Positions 1 to 9,212 of a DNA stretch of 64,000 nucleotides are shown piece after piece. The notes beneath the pieces are model-generated. The model was given only the letters and a program-made list of their open reading frames with translations, ran no database searches and had not been told where the DNA came from. A program made the position numbers and the translations under genes. The stretch is from an uncultured Cedecea sp. (GTDB lineage: Bacteria; Pseudomonadota; Gammaproteobacteria; Enterobacterales; Enterobacteriaceae). The stretch spans positions 186,001-250,000 of the forward strand of contig NZ_CANMLV010000001.1 of assembly GCF_947498825.1 (NCBI RefSeq). Direction: 5' to 3'. Each line of letters starts with the position of its first letter. Positions within the stretch are counted from its first letter, which is position 1.

Positions 1-1017
1 CAGCAGATCTATAAAACAGGCCGCTATCCCGGCTATGATATTACTAATGTTGCAGCCTTCTTGCAGTCAAGCTATGACTTTAACGACATCTTTACCTTCA
101 GTGGTGGAGTGCGTTATCAGTATACCGAGAACCAGGTAGACGATTTTATCGGTTACAGCCAGCAACAGGCGATTGCAGCTGGCAAAGCCACCTCCGCCGA
201 TGCCATTCCGGGCGGTTCAACCGACTATGACAACCTGTTATTTAACGCCGGTGTCCTGGTACATCTGACTGAACGTCAGCAAACCTGGCTCAACTTCTCA
301 CAGGGGGTTGAACTGCCTGATCCTGGTAAGTATTACGGTCGTGGAGCCTATGGCGCTGCCGTGAATGGCCATCTTCCGCTGACTAACAGTGTCAATGTCA
401 GCGACAGTAAACTGCAGGGTATCAAGGTTGACTCCTATGAGCTCGGCTGGCGTTACACCGGCGACAATCTGCGTACCCAGGTTGCAGGTTACTACTCCCT
501 CTCTGATAAAAATATCATCAGTAATTCCGATCTGACTATCAGTGTGGTTGATGATAAACGTCGTGTCTATGGCGTAGAAGGCTCGGTTGACTACTTTATC
601 GCCGACAGCGACTGGAGTACCGGTGCCAATTTAAACCTGCTGAAAACCGAGGCAAAAACCAATGGTCAGTGGAAGAAAGCAGATGTAAAAACCGCCAGTC
701 CGTCAAAAGCGACAGCCTATGTTAGCTGGGCTCCGGATGTGTGGGTACTGCGTCTGCAAAGCACCACGTCGTTTGGCTTAAACGACGCCAGCGGGCAGAA
801 TATCAGCGGTTATAGCACCTTTGATTTACTGGGAAGTTATCAGTTACCTGTCGGTAAACTGAGTTTCAGCGTTGAGAATCTGTTAGACCGCGAATACTCC
901 ACGGTCTGGGGTCAGCGTGCCCCTCTGCACTACAGCCCGGGATATGGTCCGGCCTCTTTGTATGACTACAAAGGTCGGGGTCGTACTTTTGGGGTGAACT
1001 ACTCAGTACAGTTCTAA
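1..1017 (+). CDS. iutA: Ferric-aerobactin TonB-dependent receptor, C-terminal part (truncated by window edge)
   Basis: The reading frame is open from the first base, so the start lies upstream; the TTG at 61 is not a credible start. The 338 visible residues are outer-membrane beta-barrel sequence with alternating aromatic and polar strands. The C-terminus (SPGYGPASLYDYKGRGRTFG, then a terminal Phe) is very like the end of IutA, the ferric-aerobactin receptor, as I remember it. The receptor sits in the outer membrane and imports ferric hydroxamate siderophore with energy from TonB-ExbBD. It converges on ndh. FhuE, which lies between ptsG and hinT in E. coli, is absent from that position here. 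Aerobactin biosynthesis genes (iucABCD) would be expected just upstream, outside the window. A related hydroxamate receptor is the main alternative. Confidence 0.75.
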   Translation, partial: QQIYKTGRYPGYDITNVAAFLQSSYDFNDIFTFSGGVRYQYTENQVDDFIGYSQQQAIAAGKATSADAIPGGSTDYDNLLFNAGVLVHLTERQQTWLNFSQGVELPDPGKYYGRGAYGAAVNGHLPLTNSVNVSDSKLQGIKVDSYELGWRYTGDNLRTQVAGYYSLSDKNIISNSDLTISVVDDKRRVYGVEGSVDYFIADSDWSTGANLNLLKTEAKTNGQWKKADVKTASPSKATAYVSWAPDVWVLRLQSTTSFGLNDASGQNISGYSTFDLLGSYQLPVGKLSFSVENLLDREYSTVWGQRAPLHYSPGYGPASLYDYKGRGRTFGVNYSVQF

Positions 1018-1023
1018 AACAGT

Positions 1024-1045
1024 TTGCCCGGCGATTGCCGGGCAA
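1024..1045. terminator. Hairpin between convergent iutA and ndh
   Basis: A 9-bp perfect stem (TTGCCCGGC / GCCGGGCAA) with a GATT loop lies between the stops of two convergent genes. Neither side has a long T run, though the leftward side carries a short TTTT. It is probably a shared bidirectional terminator. Confidence 0.6.
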
Positions 1046-1064
1046 TATCTTGAAAAGGCGGAGA

Positions 1065-2369
1065 TTAGTGCAGCTTAAGGCGCGGACGAATCACGCGGTT
1101 GATACTCCCCACCACCATCATCAATCCCGTCTTCAAATAGCCGTGTAGTGCAATTTGATGCATACGGTACAGCGAGATATACACCACGCGCGCAATACGT
1201 CCTTCCACCATCATAGAGCCGCGCATCAGGTTACCCATCAGGCTTCCTACGGTTGAAAAACGTGACAGCGATACCAGTGAACCGTGATCTTTATACACAT
1301 AAGGCTTCAGCGGCTGACCTTTCGTTTCGGCAATAATATTGCTCAAAGCACGGGAAGCCATCTGATGTGCAGCCTGTGCCCGCGGAGGAACAAATCCACC
1401 TTCCGGACGCGCACAAGAAGCACAGTCACCAATCGCGTAAATACTTGGATCGCGGGTCGTCTGCAGGGTAGGTTCAACCACCAGCTGGTTAATGCGGTTG
1501 GTTTCCAGGCCTGCTAAATCTTTCATAAAATCAGGCGCTTTAATACCTGCCGCCCAGACCATCAAATCTGCGTGAATAAACTGACCGTCTTTGGTGTTCA
1601 AGCCATCAGCCTGTGCGCTGGTTACCATCGTTTGTGTCAGCACTTTAACACCAAGTTTGGTTAACTCACTATGCGCGGCCGCGGAAATACGTGGCGGTAA
1701 TGCAGGCAGAATACGCTCTCCCGCCTCTACCAGCGTCACATTTAACGCATCACGGGTCAGGCCTTTATAACCGTAGCTATGCAGTTGCTTCACCGCGTTA
1801 TGCAGCTCCGCTGATAATTCAACACCCGTGGCCCCTCCGCCAACGATAGCAATGTTAACCATCTCGTTAGCATCACCCTGCGCAGAATATTTCAGGAACA
1901 GATTCAGCATTTCAGTATGGAATCGGCGCGCCTGATGAGGGTTGTCGAGGAAAATGCAGTTTTCTTTCACGCCAGGGGTATTAAAATCGTTAGACGTACT
2001 GCCCAGTGCCATGACCAGCGTATCATAAGGTATCTGACGTTCGCCAACCAGCAGATCGCCCTTCTCATCACACAGCTTATCAATTGTCAGTGTTTTGGCC
2101 TCGCGGTCAAGATTGGTTACCGATCCTAACTGGAAATGGAAGTGATTATTACGCGCATGAGCCAGATAACTGATTGCATCGACACCTTCGTCCAGTGAGC
2201 CGGTAGCCACTTCATGCAGCAGCGGTTTCCAGAGATGACTGTGGTTACGGTCAACCAAAGTGATTTCTGCTTTATTACGACGACCCAGTTTTTTCCCTAA
2301 TTGTGTTGCTAACTCAAGGCCTCCTGCCCCGCCACCAACAATCACTATTTTTTTCAACGATGTAGTCAC
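1065..2369 (-). CDS. ndh: NADH:ubiquinone oxidoreductase II (NDH-2)
   Basis: Single-subunit, non-proton-pumping NADH dehydrogenase of the inner membrane; it passes electrons from NADH through FAD to quinone. The protein is 434 residues, the E. coli length. It has an FAD-binding GGGAGG near residue 12, a second dinucleotide fold GGGATG near residue 180, the YAIGDCA motif and a basic amphipathic C-terminus for membrane attachment. The frame can be read from a TTG at 2393, but the GTG at 2369 gives the usual N-terminus and has a GGGGG Shine-Dalgarno sequence just upstream, so I chose it. A perfect FNR box lies upstream, consistent with the anaerobic repression known for E. coli ndh. Confidence 0.97.
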   Translation of the reverse strand: MTTSLKKIVIVGGGAGGLELATQLGKKLGRRNKAEITLVDRNHSHLWKPLLHEVATGSLDEGVDAISYLAHARNNHFHFQLGSVTNLDREAKTLTIDKLCDEKGDLLVGERQIPYDTLVMALGSTSNDFNTPGVKENCIFLDNPHQARRFHTEMLNLFLKYSAQGDANEMVNIAIVGGGATGVELSAELHNAVKQLHSYGYKGLTRDALNVTLVEAGERILPALPPRISAAAHSELTKLGVKVLTQTMVTSAQADGLNTKDGQFIHADLMVWAAGIKAPDFMKDLAGLETNRINQLVVEPTLQTTRDPSIYAIGDCASCARPEGGFVPPRAQAAHQMASRALSNIIAETKGQPLKPYVYKDHGSLVSLSRFSTVGSLMGNLMRGSMMVEGRIARVVYISLYRMHQIALHGYLKTGLMMVVGSINRVIRPRLKLH

Positions 2370-2500
2370 TTGGACCCCCAAAATATTAACCAAATGTTAA
2401 TTAAAAGTTATCGCAATAACCCTTAATTAACAATGGTTTAGACAGTATGATTTACTGCGATAAGAAGAATAACACGAAGGACAAAATGCTCACACCAAAA

Positions 2501-2514
2501 TTGATATTTATCAA
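2501..2514. promoter_or_regulatory. FNR box upstream of ndh
   Basis: TTGATATTTATCAA matches the FNR consensus TTGAT-N4-ATCAA exactly. It is centred about 138 bases upstream of the ndh start. FNR represses ndh without oxygen in E. coli, so this site probably acts as an anaerobic operator. The promoter itself was not assigned. Confidence 0.85.
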
Positions 2515-2533
2515 TTTTTTTAGCATCTGAAAC

Positions 2534-2560
2534 AAAAAAACTCGCATAAAAATGCGAGCT
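2534..2560 (-). terminator. Rho-independent terminator of ycfP
   Basis: Read leftward, a 7-bp stem (CTCGCAT / ATGCGAG) is followed by seven T residues. It lies 45 bases past the ycfP stop and separates that operon from ndh. A shorter T run on the other side could also make it work rightward. Confidence 0.85.
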
Positions 2561-2603
2561 TTTTAGCATCACCAAAAGAGGACTGGCAATAAAACGTGAG
2601 CGA

Positions 2604-3146
2604 TTAGCCCAGGGTTTTAAATGCCTTAATACGTTGTAAGTGTGGAGAAATATTTTTAAATTTGTGCCCCTGTTCCTCATCCCAGATGATTTCATAGTAG
2701 GGATCTAAGGCTTGCGCTGCACGCGAGTTATCCAGTAACTCATCTTTACGGGATAGAATCACCAGACAGCGATCGCGATTTTTCTCACGAAAATTGCTGA
2801 CGCACTTGGTGGCAATATCGGCATACTCTTCCGGCCTGTCAATCTTGCCTTCCATATTTTCATGGGGATAAAGGTTAGGGTTAAACATCACCTGACGCAT
2901 ATCACAGAGAAAACCAATACGCTCAGCCCAAAATCCGCCAAGTCCTACTCCACAAATGAGTGGCCGTTCATCATCCGTGAGTTGCTGCATTTTATGGACT
3001 TCTTTCAGCAAATGCTGCATATCGTGCTTGGGATGCCGCGTGCTATAGCTGATAAGCCGTACATCGGGATCAATAAATTGAAGTTGCAGTACTTTTTCAT
3101 GGTTACCGGGACTGCTGGAGTCAAAACCGTGTAAATAGATAATCAT
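2604..3146 (-). CDS. ycfP: YcfP, alpha/beta-hydrolase-fold esterase-like protein (UPF0227)
   Basis: The 180-residue protein matches E. coli YcfP in length and in nearly every block (IYLHGFDSS at the N-terminus, [20 protein letters not shown] in the middle, [20 protein letters not shown] at the end). It has an alpha/beta-hydrolase layout, but the nucleophile elbow reads GVGLGG rather than GxSxG; as I recall E. coli YcfP also has this, so it is a family trait and not a local mutation. Enzymatic activity is unproven. It lies 42 bases downstream of nagZ and ends the leftward run that begins at hinT. Confidence 0.95.
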   Translation of the reverse strand: MIIYLHGFDSSSPGNHEKVLQLQFIDPDVRLISYSTRHPKHDMQHLLKEVHKMQQLTDDERPLICGVGLGGFWAERIGFLCDMRQVMFNPNLYPHENMEGKIDRPEEYADIATKCVSNFREKNRDRCLVILSRKDELLDNSRAAQALDPYYEIIWDEEQGHKFKNISPHLQRIKAFKTLG

Positions 3147-3188
3147 TGCATCCCCATCGTATAATGACAGACCGAATTGTCAGAAAAA

Positions 3189-4214
3189 TCAGGCATTTGC
3201 TTTCTTAGCAAGCCATTGTTCATACAGTGCTTCCAGTTGCTGGTTTACCTGTTTCCAGCGCGCCGATGACTGTAATTCCTGACGCGTAAATGTCCCTCTA
3301 TGATACAAATTTGTCAGACGCTCAACTTTGACCGGTGACAGGTTATCCAACACACTTATTGCTCCTTTAGGATTATTACAGACCAGTACCATATCGCAAC
3401 CTGCGTCCAGTGATACCTGAGCCCGTTCAGCATAACTGCCCATGACAGCGGCACCTTCCATCGACAAATCATCCGAGAAAATCACACCGTTAAAGCCTAG
3501 CTCACCGCGTAGCACGGTTTTTAGCCAGTGTGCTGAACCGCTGGCCGGTTTGTCATCAACCTGTTGATAAATCACGTGTGCTGGCATAATAGCATCGAGC
3601 TTATTGTCGCGGATGAGCGAGGCAAAAATACGCATATCATGCTGGCGAATTTCCGCTTCCGGACGAGAGTCATGCGGTGTTTCTTTATGCGAGTCAGCAC
3701 TGACTGCACCATGTCCGGGAAAATGCTTACCGGTCGTTTTCATTCCCGCAGCATGCATCCCGTCAATAAATCCACTCGCAACCTGTAACGCCTTTTTCGG
3801 TTCAGCATGCCAGGATCGTTCACCGATAGCAGCACTTACGTGGCCAATATCCAGCACAGGAGCAAAACTGATATCGATATCCATCGCTATCATCTCGCTA
3901 GCCATTAGCCAGCCTGCTTCTTGCGCCAGTTTCGCTCCGGCCTCCACCCCTAGCAAAGCTGCAAATGACTGTGCTGCGGGCAAACGGGTAAAACCTTCAC
4001 GAAAACGCTGTACCCGCCCGCCTTCCTGATCAACAGCAACGACCAAATGATTCCGTGAGGCAGCGCGGATTTGACGCACTAACTCTCGCAGCTGTGCCGG
4101 GTCATGGTAGTTTCTGGTGAAGAGGATAAGCCCGCCAACCAGCGGACAATCCAGAATTTCGCGCTCTTCAGCGGTCAGTTCAAAACCCGCCACGTCCAAC
4201 ATTACCGGACCCAT
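3189..4214 (-). CDS. nagZ: Beta-N-acetylhexosaminidase NagZ (GH3), peptidoglycan recycling
   Basis: Cytoplasmic glycosidase that removes GlcNAc from 1,6-anhydro-MurNAc peptides taken up during wall turnover. Its products feed recycling and, in species with AmpR, beta-lactamase induction. The GH3 signature GKHFPGHG is followed by the mobile histidine loop DSHKETPHD, and the nucleophile aspartate lies in [11 protein letters not shown]. An upstream in-frame start at 4298 would add 28 residues. The ATG at 4214 has a clear AGGAG eight bases away and gives 341 residues starting MGPVMLD, as in E. coli. It overlaps the thiK stop by 13 bases, which suggests translational coupling. Confidence 0.97.
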   Translation of the reverse strand: MGPVMLDVAGFELTAEEREILDCPLVGGLILFTRNYHDPAQLRELVRQIRAASRNHLVVAVDQEGGRVQRFREGFTRLPAAQSFAALLGVEAGAKLAQEAGWLMASEMIAMDIDISFAPVLDIGHVSAAIGERSWHAEPKKALQVASGFIDGMHAAGMKTTGKHFPGHGAVSADSHKETPHDSRPEAEIRQHDMRIFASLIRDNKLDAIMPAHVIYQQVDDKPASGSAHWLKTVLRGELGFNGVIFSDDLSMEGAAVMGSYAERAQVSLDAGCDMVLVCNNPKGAISVLDNLSPVKVERLTNLYHRGTFTRQELQSSARWKQVNQQLEALYEQWLAKKANA

Positions 4215-5047
4215 ATTTTCTCCTGATATTTCATCTCTTGCCACGCCTTGTCGGCCAGGGCGGCAAACTGTGGTTGATTCGTTTGTTGCCAGCGGCATTC
4301 ATACCATGAAGCAACAAGTAGTTTTACCCAGGGTTGCCAGCGCGCTATCTGGTGATATAACTCAGTCAGATCCAAATGGGCAAGACGAGCATAATGGGAT
4401 AAAAAATCATCGTCAGCAAAGGTGTTACAGTCAAGAGCCGTCGCCAATTCGAGTCCAATATCACCATCACCCGCATATTCCCAGTCAATCAGCCCCAATC
4501 CCTGCGTCTGCCGGATAAGATTGCCAGCATGGACATCCATGTGTAATGGCGCAAGTCTCAAGGGTCGCGGCTCTTTCATCGCCAGTAAATACTTTAAGGT
4601 CGCCAGCCAGTAGGCCGTACGTCGCGCAGGCGAGCTTTGCTGCCAGTAATAGCTCAGTAACGGCGCAACTCTGACCCGCCAGCCGAAAAGAGGTTGTCGG
4701 TGTAAAAGATGCAAGAGACGGGCAAGTTCGCTTGCCGGCAATGGCCCTGACCAGGGTTCGCCTTCCAGCCAGTGGCTCAATAGCCAGCCTTCCGCCAGGA
4801 CATAAGGCTGTGGAGCCATTCCGGGGGGCAGTTGTTTCAGTACTTTGTGATAACGATGTAAGGACAATCCCGGTAGCCGTTGTTCGGGCAACCTTCGGGC
4901 ATTAAACCTCCCCCGATCCGTTTTCACACAAAAACTGGTACCACTCAGTCCCCCGAGGGCAGAAAAACAACCGGTGGCATCAGCCACCGGTAAATATCGT
5001 GCAATTACGCTCTCAAGAGAGGTATCAGTTGGTTTGCGAAACAGCAC
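4202..5047 (-). CDS. thiK: Thiamine kinase
   Basis: Phosphorylates thiamine to thiamine monophosphate for salvage. The 281-residue protein has the aminoglycoside-phosphotransferase/choline-kinase fold: the catalytic loop HMDVHAGNL near residue 168 and the metal-binding LIDWEYA about 18 residues later. Sequence divergence is high outside these motifs, as is usual for ThiK, and synteny (nagZ-thiK-lpoB) supports the name. Its first codons lie inside the end of lpoB, overlapping by 23 bases, and its stop lies inside nagZ, so the three genes are probably one transcript. Confidence 0.9.
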   Translation of the reverse strand: MLFRKPTDTSLESVIARYLPVADATGCFSALGGLSGTSFCVKTDRGRFNARRLPEQRLPGLSLHRYHKVLKQLPPGMAPQPYVLAEGWLLSHWLEGEPWSGPLPASELARLLHLLHRQPLFGWRVRVAPLLSYYWQQSSPARRTAYWLATLKYLLAMKEPRPLRLAPLHMDVHAGNLIRQTQGLGLIDWEYAGDGDIGLELATALDCNTFADDDFLSHYARLAHLDLTELYHQIARWQPWVKLLVASWYECRWQQTNQPQFAALADKAWQEMKYQEKIWVR

Positions 5048-5654
5048 TGTTACCTGACCAGATTATCTCGCCAGTTTGTACCAGCATGAGTTGCATTTTT
5101 AACGTCGGAGCATTCACATTACCACTGGCATTGCTATACAGCACATATTTCGCGCCCACCTTACGTGCGATCCCAATGGCTTTACTGCGGCTACCGAGGC
5201 TGTCTTGTGGTGATAAGCCCAATTGCTGCTTCGCAAGCGCAAGCTGCTGGGTCGAAACCAAGATAAAGGTACGATTATTCGCCATCGCATCAACTAAGGC
5301 TTGTGTCGCACTGCCCGTTTGCAGGCTACCATTGGTCCGGTTATTAACCTGGTCGACCAGTAATACGCTGCCCGGCGTCACACCATCGGCCTGCAATATT
5401 TGATTAACCAGAGGGCTAATAGCGCTACTCCAGGCATAGGTACGTACTGTAGGCACAGCCGGGATCGTCGGTTCTGGTAGTTCAATCGTTTTAAGATCCG
5501 GAATAACAGGAACAACAAGTGGTGGTGCCTCGACAGCCACCGGATCCTGGTTAGCGGGTTCAACCGGCGCCGGGGCTTGTTCTGTAGTCACACACCCTGC
5601 AAGAACCAGTGCCAAAGCTGAAACGGTCAGGTGACGATAAATCCCCTTGATCAC
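5025..5654 (-). CDS. lpoB: Outer-membrane lipoprotein LpoB, activator of PBP1B
   Basis: Lipoprotein that reaches from the outer membrane through the peptidoglycan to stimulate the PBP1B synthase. A signal peptide ends in the lipobox LAGC (Cys21). A proline/valine/glutamate-rich disordered linker spans roughly residues 28-68, and the globular domain follows. The total of 209 residues is close to E. coli LpoB. The start is GTG and overlaps the ycfL stop by four bases (GTGA), with a GGAG-type ribosome site; this is coupled translation. Confidence 0.94.
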   Translation of the reverse strand: MIKGIYRHLTVSALALVLAGCVTTEQAPAPVEPANQDPVAVEAPPLVVPVIPDLKTIELPEPTIPAVPTVRTYAWSSAISPLVNQILQADGVTPGSVLLVDQVNNRTNGSLQTGSATQALVDAMANNRTFILVSTQQLALAKQQLGLSPQDSLGSRSKAIGIARKVGAKYVLYSNASGNVNAPTLKMQLMLVQTGEIIWSGNSAVSQTN

Positions 5655-6034
5655 AATTCACTCCTTAACGAGAGAAAAAGACGCACTTTACTGGCATCAG
5701 GATTAAACAGCGTGGACTGAATTTGTTTTCCGGACGCTGCTTCGAGCGTTATCATCTGAACTTTTTCAGCCGGATGAATTTCAAGCCCTTTGTCGTCATA
5801 CCAGTAAAAACGATAGTAGAGTTGGACTGGATGCTGTTTTTCATTATACAGCGAGGAGATTGCAACAGCGGTTCCGTCCCTTTGTGACAGGGTCGGACTA
5901 CTGGCGCGAATGCCGGCCGCCAGAATAGCGCCTTCCATCACCAGGGTTTGAGTATCACTTACGGGTATAGCCGGACGTGAACTGCATCCTGCGATAGCTA
6001 ACACCAGCATTAAAAGACCAAAAGTCTTGTGCAT
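5651..6034 (-). CDS. ycfL: Lipoprotein YcfL (DUF1425)
   Basis: Small lipoprotein of unknown function with a signal peptide and lipobox IAGC (Cys17); 127 residues from the ATG at 6034. The frame runs further upstream through hinT coding sequence, but the lipoprotein signal fixes the start here. It sits between hinT (7-base gap) and lpoB (4-base overlap), the same order as in E. coli, and may be linked to cell-wall functions by neighbourhood only. Confidence 0.92.
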   Translation of the reverse strand: MHKTFGLLMLVLAIAGCSSRPAIPVSDTQTLVMEGAILAAGIRASSPTLSQRDGTAVAISSLYNEKQHPVQLYYRFYWYDDKGLEIHPAEKVQMITLEAASGKQIQSTLFNPDASKVRLFLSLRSEL

Positions 6035-6041
6035 TGTCGTA

Positions 6042-6398
6042 TTACGCTTTCGTCGCAAGCATAGGGCCCAGCGGACGGCCACCCAGCAGATGCATATGAA
6101 TATGGTAAACCTCTTGGCCACCATGGCGATTACAGTTCATTATCAAACGATAACCGTCTTCAGCAATCCCTTCCTGTTCAGCTATTTTAGCGGCGACAGT
6201 AAACAGACGTCCCAGGGCGGCCTCATGTTCAGCCTTCACATCATTTGCCGTTGGGATCAAGATATTCGGTATTATCAGGATATGACTGGGCGCCTGAGGC
6301 GCTATATCTCGAAATGCTGTGACAAGTTCATCCTGGTAAAGAATATTGGCTGGAATTTCACCGCGAATAATTTTACTGAAAATGGTTTCTTCGGCCAT
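6042..6398 (-). CDS. hinT: HIT-family purine nucleoside phosphoramidase HinT
   Basis: Hydrolyses AMP-lysine/AMP-NH2 type phosphoramidates. The histidine-triad active site HIHMH is at residues 99-103, followed by [11 protein letters not shown]. The frame extends 32 codons upstream, but the ATG at 6398 with AGGGA before it gives the standard 118-residue protein beginning [17 protein letters not shown]. It is the first gene of the leftward hinT-ycfL-lpoB-thiK-nagZ run. Confidence 0.97.
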   Translation of the reverse strand: MAEETIFSKIIRGEIPANILYQDELVTAFRDIAPQAPSHILIIPNILIPTANDVKAEHEAALGRLFTVAAKIAEQEGIAEDGYRLIMNCNRHGGQEVYHIHMHLLGGRPLGPMLATKA

Positions 6399-6645
6399 CG
6401 GTAGTCCCTGAAATAAAAGATCGATAACAAGAGTATGAGCGAGGCAGAGTTCTGACTCAACCTTCAGCCACACTTTCTTTACCCGATAAGGCATTTTCTC
6501 ACCAAAAAATGCTGATTATCAAGTGCATGGATTAACTGACTTAAAGAATGGATGACGAAGAAACAAGCATAATACAGGAGGGGAAGCGTGAAAAAAGATT
6601 TTTGAATCGGGTGAAAAGCGCATCATTCTCTTCTCATCCAAGCGA

Positions 6646-6670
6646 TCCGGGAAGAAAATTTCTCCCCGGA
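6646..6670. terminator. Possible ptsG terminator hairpin
   Basis: An imperfect inverted repeat (TCCGGG ... CCCGGA with inner AGAA/TTCT pairing) lies 16 bases past the ptsG stop. It has no T run on the leftward side, so termination here is tentative. Confidence 0.4.
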
Positions 6671-6686
6671 TAAAACAACTTAACGA

Positions 6687-8120
6687 TTAATTGTTACGGA
6701 TCCATTCATCCATTTCAGTTTTTAAGTTGTCAGATTTGGTGCCAAAAATAGCCTGAACGCCAGAACCTGCAACGACAACACCTGCCGCTCCAAGCTTTTT
6801 AAGTCCGGCCTGATCGACTTTAGCTACATCTGCAACGCTAACACGCAGGCGGGTAATACAAGCATCAAGGTTGGTTATATTCTCTTTACCACCAAACGCG
6901 GCCACAAGATTGGGTGCCATTTCACTGTTCACGGTCGATTTGCTCTCTTCAACGGTATCTTCGCGACCCGGCGTTTTCAAATCAAGCGCACTGATAAGAA
7001 CCCGGAACACGGTGTAATAAACCACGGCATAGCCTGCACCAACAATTGGGAATAACCACAATCTGCTGCTGTTACCAGACAAGATAATAAAGTCAATTAA
7101 GCCGTGTGAGAATGAGGTGCCATCACGCATACCCAGCAGAATACAAATTGGGAATGCCAGACCTGCCAGTACCGCATGAATGAAGTACAGGATTGGTGCA
7201 ACAAACATAAATGAGAATTCAATCGGCTCTGTTATCCCGGTCAGGAATGAAGTCAGGGCCGCAGAGATCATAATACCGCCAACTTTGGCACGATTCTCTG
7301 GTTTCGCTGAATGCCAGATAGCGATCGCCGCTGCAGGCAAGCCATACATTTTAAACAGGAAACCACCAGACAGCATACCTGCCTTTGGGTCACCCGCCAT
7401 ATAGCGAGGGATATCACCGTGGAACACCTGGCCTGCCGCATTGGTATATTCACCAATTTGCATTTGGAAAGGTACGTTCCAGATATGGTGCAGACCAAAC
7501 GGCACCAGGCAGCGTTCAACGAAGCCATAGATACCAAATGCCAGAACCGGGTTCTGATAAGCCGCCCACTCAGAGAACTCCTGAATCATTGTACCGATCG
7601 GAGGCCAGATAAAGGACAAAACAATGCCCATAAAAATCGCAGCCAGACCAGAAATAATTGGGACAAAACGTTTGCCCGCGAAGAAACCTAAGTATTCCGG
7701 CAATTTAATGCGATAGAACCGATTAAACATATAAGCGGCTATTGAACCAGCAATAATGCCTCCCAATACGCCCGTATCAGCAAGGTGCTTAGACTCAATA
7801 TCCTGTACCGACATATGCATCACCAATGGCGCAACCACAGTCATGGTTTTGACCATAATTCCATAGGCAACAACAGATGCAAGAGCAGCAACACCATCGT
7901 TATTGGTAAACCCTAAAGCCACACCAATAGCAAAGATAAGCGGCATATTGGCAAACACTGAGCCGCCCGCCTCCGCCATTACGTGAGAAACAACCAGCGG
8001 TAACCAGGCAAAGTTTGCAGAACCAATGCCTAACAGTATCCCGGCGATTGGTAGCACGGATACGGGTAGCATTAGCGATTTGCCGACCTTTTGCAGGTTA
8101 GCAAATGCATTTTTAAACAT
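6687..8120 (-). CDS. ptsG: PTS glucose-specific enzyme IICB
   Basis: Inner-membrane glucose transporter that phosphorylates glucose during uptake, with phosphate supplied by EIIA-Glc. The N-terminal IIC part (roughly 1-390) is a multi-pass membrane domain with the GITEPIEF substrate motif. The C-terminal IIB domain carries the phosphorylated cysteine in [10 protein letters not shown] near residue 421. The 477-residue length from the ATG at 8120 equals E. coli PtsG. An adjoining ATG one codon upstream could also serve. The leader keeps a CRP-like site and the SgrS pairing sequence. Confidence 0.98.
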   Translation of the reverse strand: MFKNAFANLQKVGKSLMLPVSVLPIAGILLGIGSANFAWLPLVVSHVMAEAGGSVFANMPLIFAIGVALGFTNNDGVAALASVVAYGIMVKTMTVVAPLVMHMSVQDIESKHLADTGVLGGIIAGSIAAYMFNRFYRIKLPEYLGFFAGKRFVPIISGLAAIFMGIVLSFIWPPIGTMIQEFSEWAAYQNPVLAFGIYGFVERCLVPFGLHHIWNVPFQMQIGEYTNAAGQVFHGDIPRYMAGDPKAGMLSGGFLFKMYGLPAAAIAIWHSAKPENRAKVGGIMISAALTSFLTGITEPIEFSFMFVAPILYFIHAVLAGLAFPICILLGMRDGTSFSHGLIDFIILSGNSSRLWLFPIVGAGYAVVYYTVFRVLISALDLKTPGREDTVEESKSTVNSEMAPNLVAAFGGKENITNLDACITRLRVSVADVAKVDQAGLKKLGAAGVVVAGSGVQAIFGTKSDNLKTEMDEWIRNN

Positions 8121-8123
8121 CAT

Positions 8124-8140
8124 TGAGAGTGCTCCTGAGT
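8124..8140 (-). promoter_or_regulatory. SgrS small-RNA target and ribosome-binding site of ptsG
   Basis: The mRNA sequence ACTCAGGAGCACTCTCA directly before the ptsG start appears identical to the E. coli ptsG segment to which the sugar-phosphate-stress RNA SgrS pairs, and it contains the AGGAG ribosome site. Conservation of the whole 17 bases, beyond the Shine-Dalgarno core, suggests SgrS control is retained. The sgrS gene is not in this window. Confidence 0.75.
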
Positions 8141-8252
8141 GGACTTTTTTAATATAAAAATGGCTAAGGACAAAAAAATCAGCCCTTTTAAGCCGGGCAT
8201 CTGTGTGCCCCTGCATTTATTACGAAGGGTAAAATAAATAGCAGCAACATTG

Positions 8253-8268
8253 TTTGATGGCTGTCACA
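8253..8268 (-). promoter_or_regulatory. CRP-like site upstream of ptsG
   Basis: On the coding strand the site reads TGTGA-CAGCCA-TCAAA, a good left half and a weaker right half of the CRP consensus TGTGA-N6-TCACA. It is about 140 bases upstream of the start codon. E. coli ptsG requires cAMP-CRP, so activation is the likely role. Confidence 0.6.
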
Positions 8269-8329
8269 CTTTTCATTAACGTCAAATGCTAATGCCGATA
8301 AAAGAACCTATTCAGACCCTTTTTGATGC

Positions 8330-8368
8330 AAAAAAAAGCGCACACCTCCTTAAAATGAAGCGTGCGCC
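8330..8368 (-). terminator. Rho-independent terminator of the tatD operon
   Basis: Leftward, the stem GCGCACGC / GTGTGCGC (one G-U pair, 14-base loop) is followed by eight T residues. It ends the yceG-pabC-holB-type operon after tatD and insulates ptsG. Confidence 0.8.
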
Positions 8369-8416
8369 TGATTTCTTCGTCAATTATTACGAAGGTCGAA
8401 TTAATTATCAAACATA

Positions 8417-9202
8417 TTATTGTTCTGGCAGAGAAACCCCGAATAAGTGACTGAAGTTACGGGTTGTAGCTGTCGCAAGCTGTTCGAGAGAAACCCCTTT
8501 CAGCACCGCCATATACTCTGCAATATCACGTACCATCGCAGGCTGGTTCTCTTTGCCGCGATGAGGGACAGGAGCCAGATAAGGGGAGTCCGTTTCTATC
8601 AGTAGTCTGTCAAGTGGCACATAACGCGCTACGTCACGCAAATCTTCAGCATTGCGGAAAGTCAGGATCCCGGAGAACGAAATATAGAATCCCATATCCA
8701 ACAACGCTGCAGCCGTCGCTTTGTCTTCAGTAAAGCAGTGCAATACCCCACCGCAGTCCATGACTTGCTCTTCTTGTAAAATAGCCAAAGTGTCAGCTCG
8801 CGCATCGCGGGTATGAACAATCACCGGTTTCTTCAGTTCACGGCCAACCTGGATATGGTAACGGAAGGATGTCTGCTGCTGCTGTTTAGTTTCTGGAGTA
8901 TAAAAGTAGTCCAGCCCTGTTTCGCCCATTGCCACTACACCCTGCTCTGCTGCCAGGTTTCGTAACGCGTCAATGGAATAGGCTTTATCCTGATGAAGTG
9001 GATGTACGCCGCACGAGAATGCCACATCATTACGCTCGCCGACTAACTGACGCATCGACTGGTAACCCTCAAGGGTGGTGGCAACGGCCAGGCAGAATTT
9101 GACCTCGCGGGCCGCCGCCTTTTTCAGAACATCATCGACGTTTTTATGTAAAGACTGATAATCAAGACCATCAAGATGACAATGTGAATCGACCAAAAAC
9201 AT
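8417..9202 (-). CDS. ycfH: TatD-family metal-dependent hydrolase YcfH
   Basis: TIM-barrel metallohydrolase related to TatD DNase. Metal-binding motifs are all present: HCHLD at residues 7-11, GETGLDY, HTRDA, LHCF and ETDSPYL. The 261-residue length fits YcfH. The physiological substrate is not settled; TatD relatives have 3'-5' exonuclease activity. It lies 10 bases downstream of holB, as in E. coli, and is the last gene before a terminator. Confidence 0.95.
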   Translation of the reverse strand: MFLVDSHCHLDGLDYQSLHKNVDDVLKKAAAREVKFCLAVATTLEGYQSMRQLVGERNDVAFSCGVHPLHQDKAYSIDALRNLAAEQGVVAMGETGLDYFYTPETKQQQQTSFRYHIQVGRELKKPVIVHTRDARADTLAILQEEQVMDCGGVLHCFTEDKATAAALLDMGFYISFSGILTFRNAEDLRDVARYVPLDRLLIETDSPYLAPVPHRGKENQPAMVRDIAEYMAVLKGVSLEQLATATTRNFSHLFGVSLPEQ

Positions 9203-9212
9203 ATATTTACTC

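Noticed and set aside
1..1017. FhuE as identity of the receptor
   Set aside because: FhuE would be expected between ptsG and hinT; the C-terminal residues fit IutA better.
2438..2695. 85-codon frame overlapping the ycfP end
   Set aside because: It lies across the ycfP terminator and the FNR box, with no ribosome site or family features.
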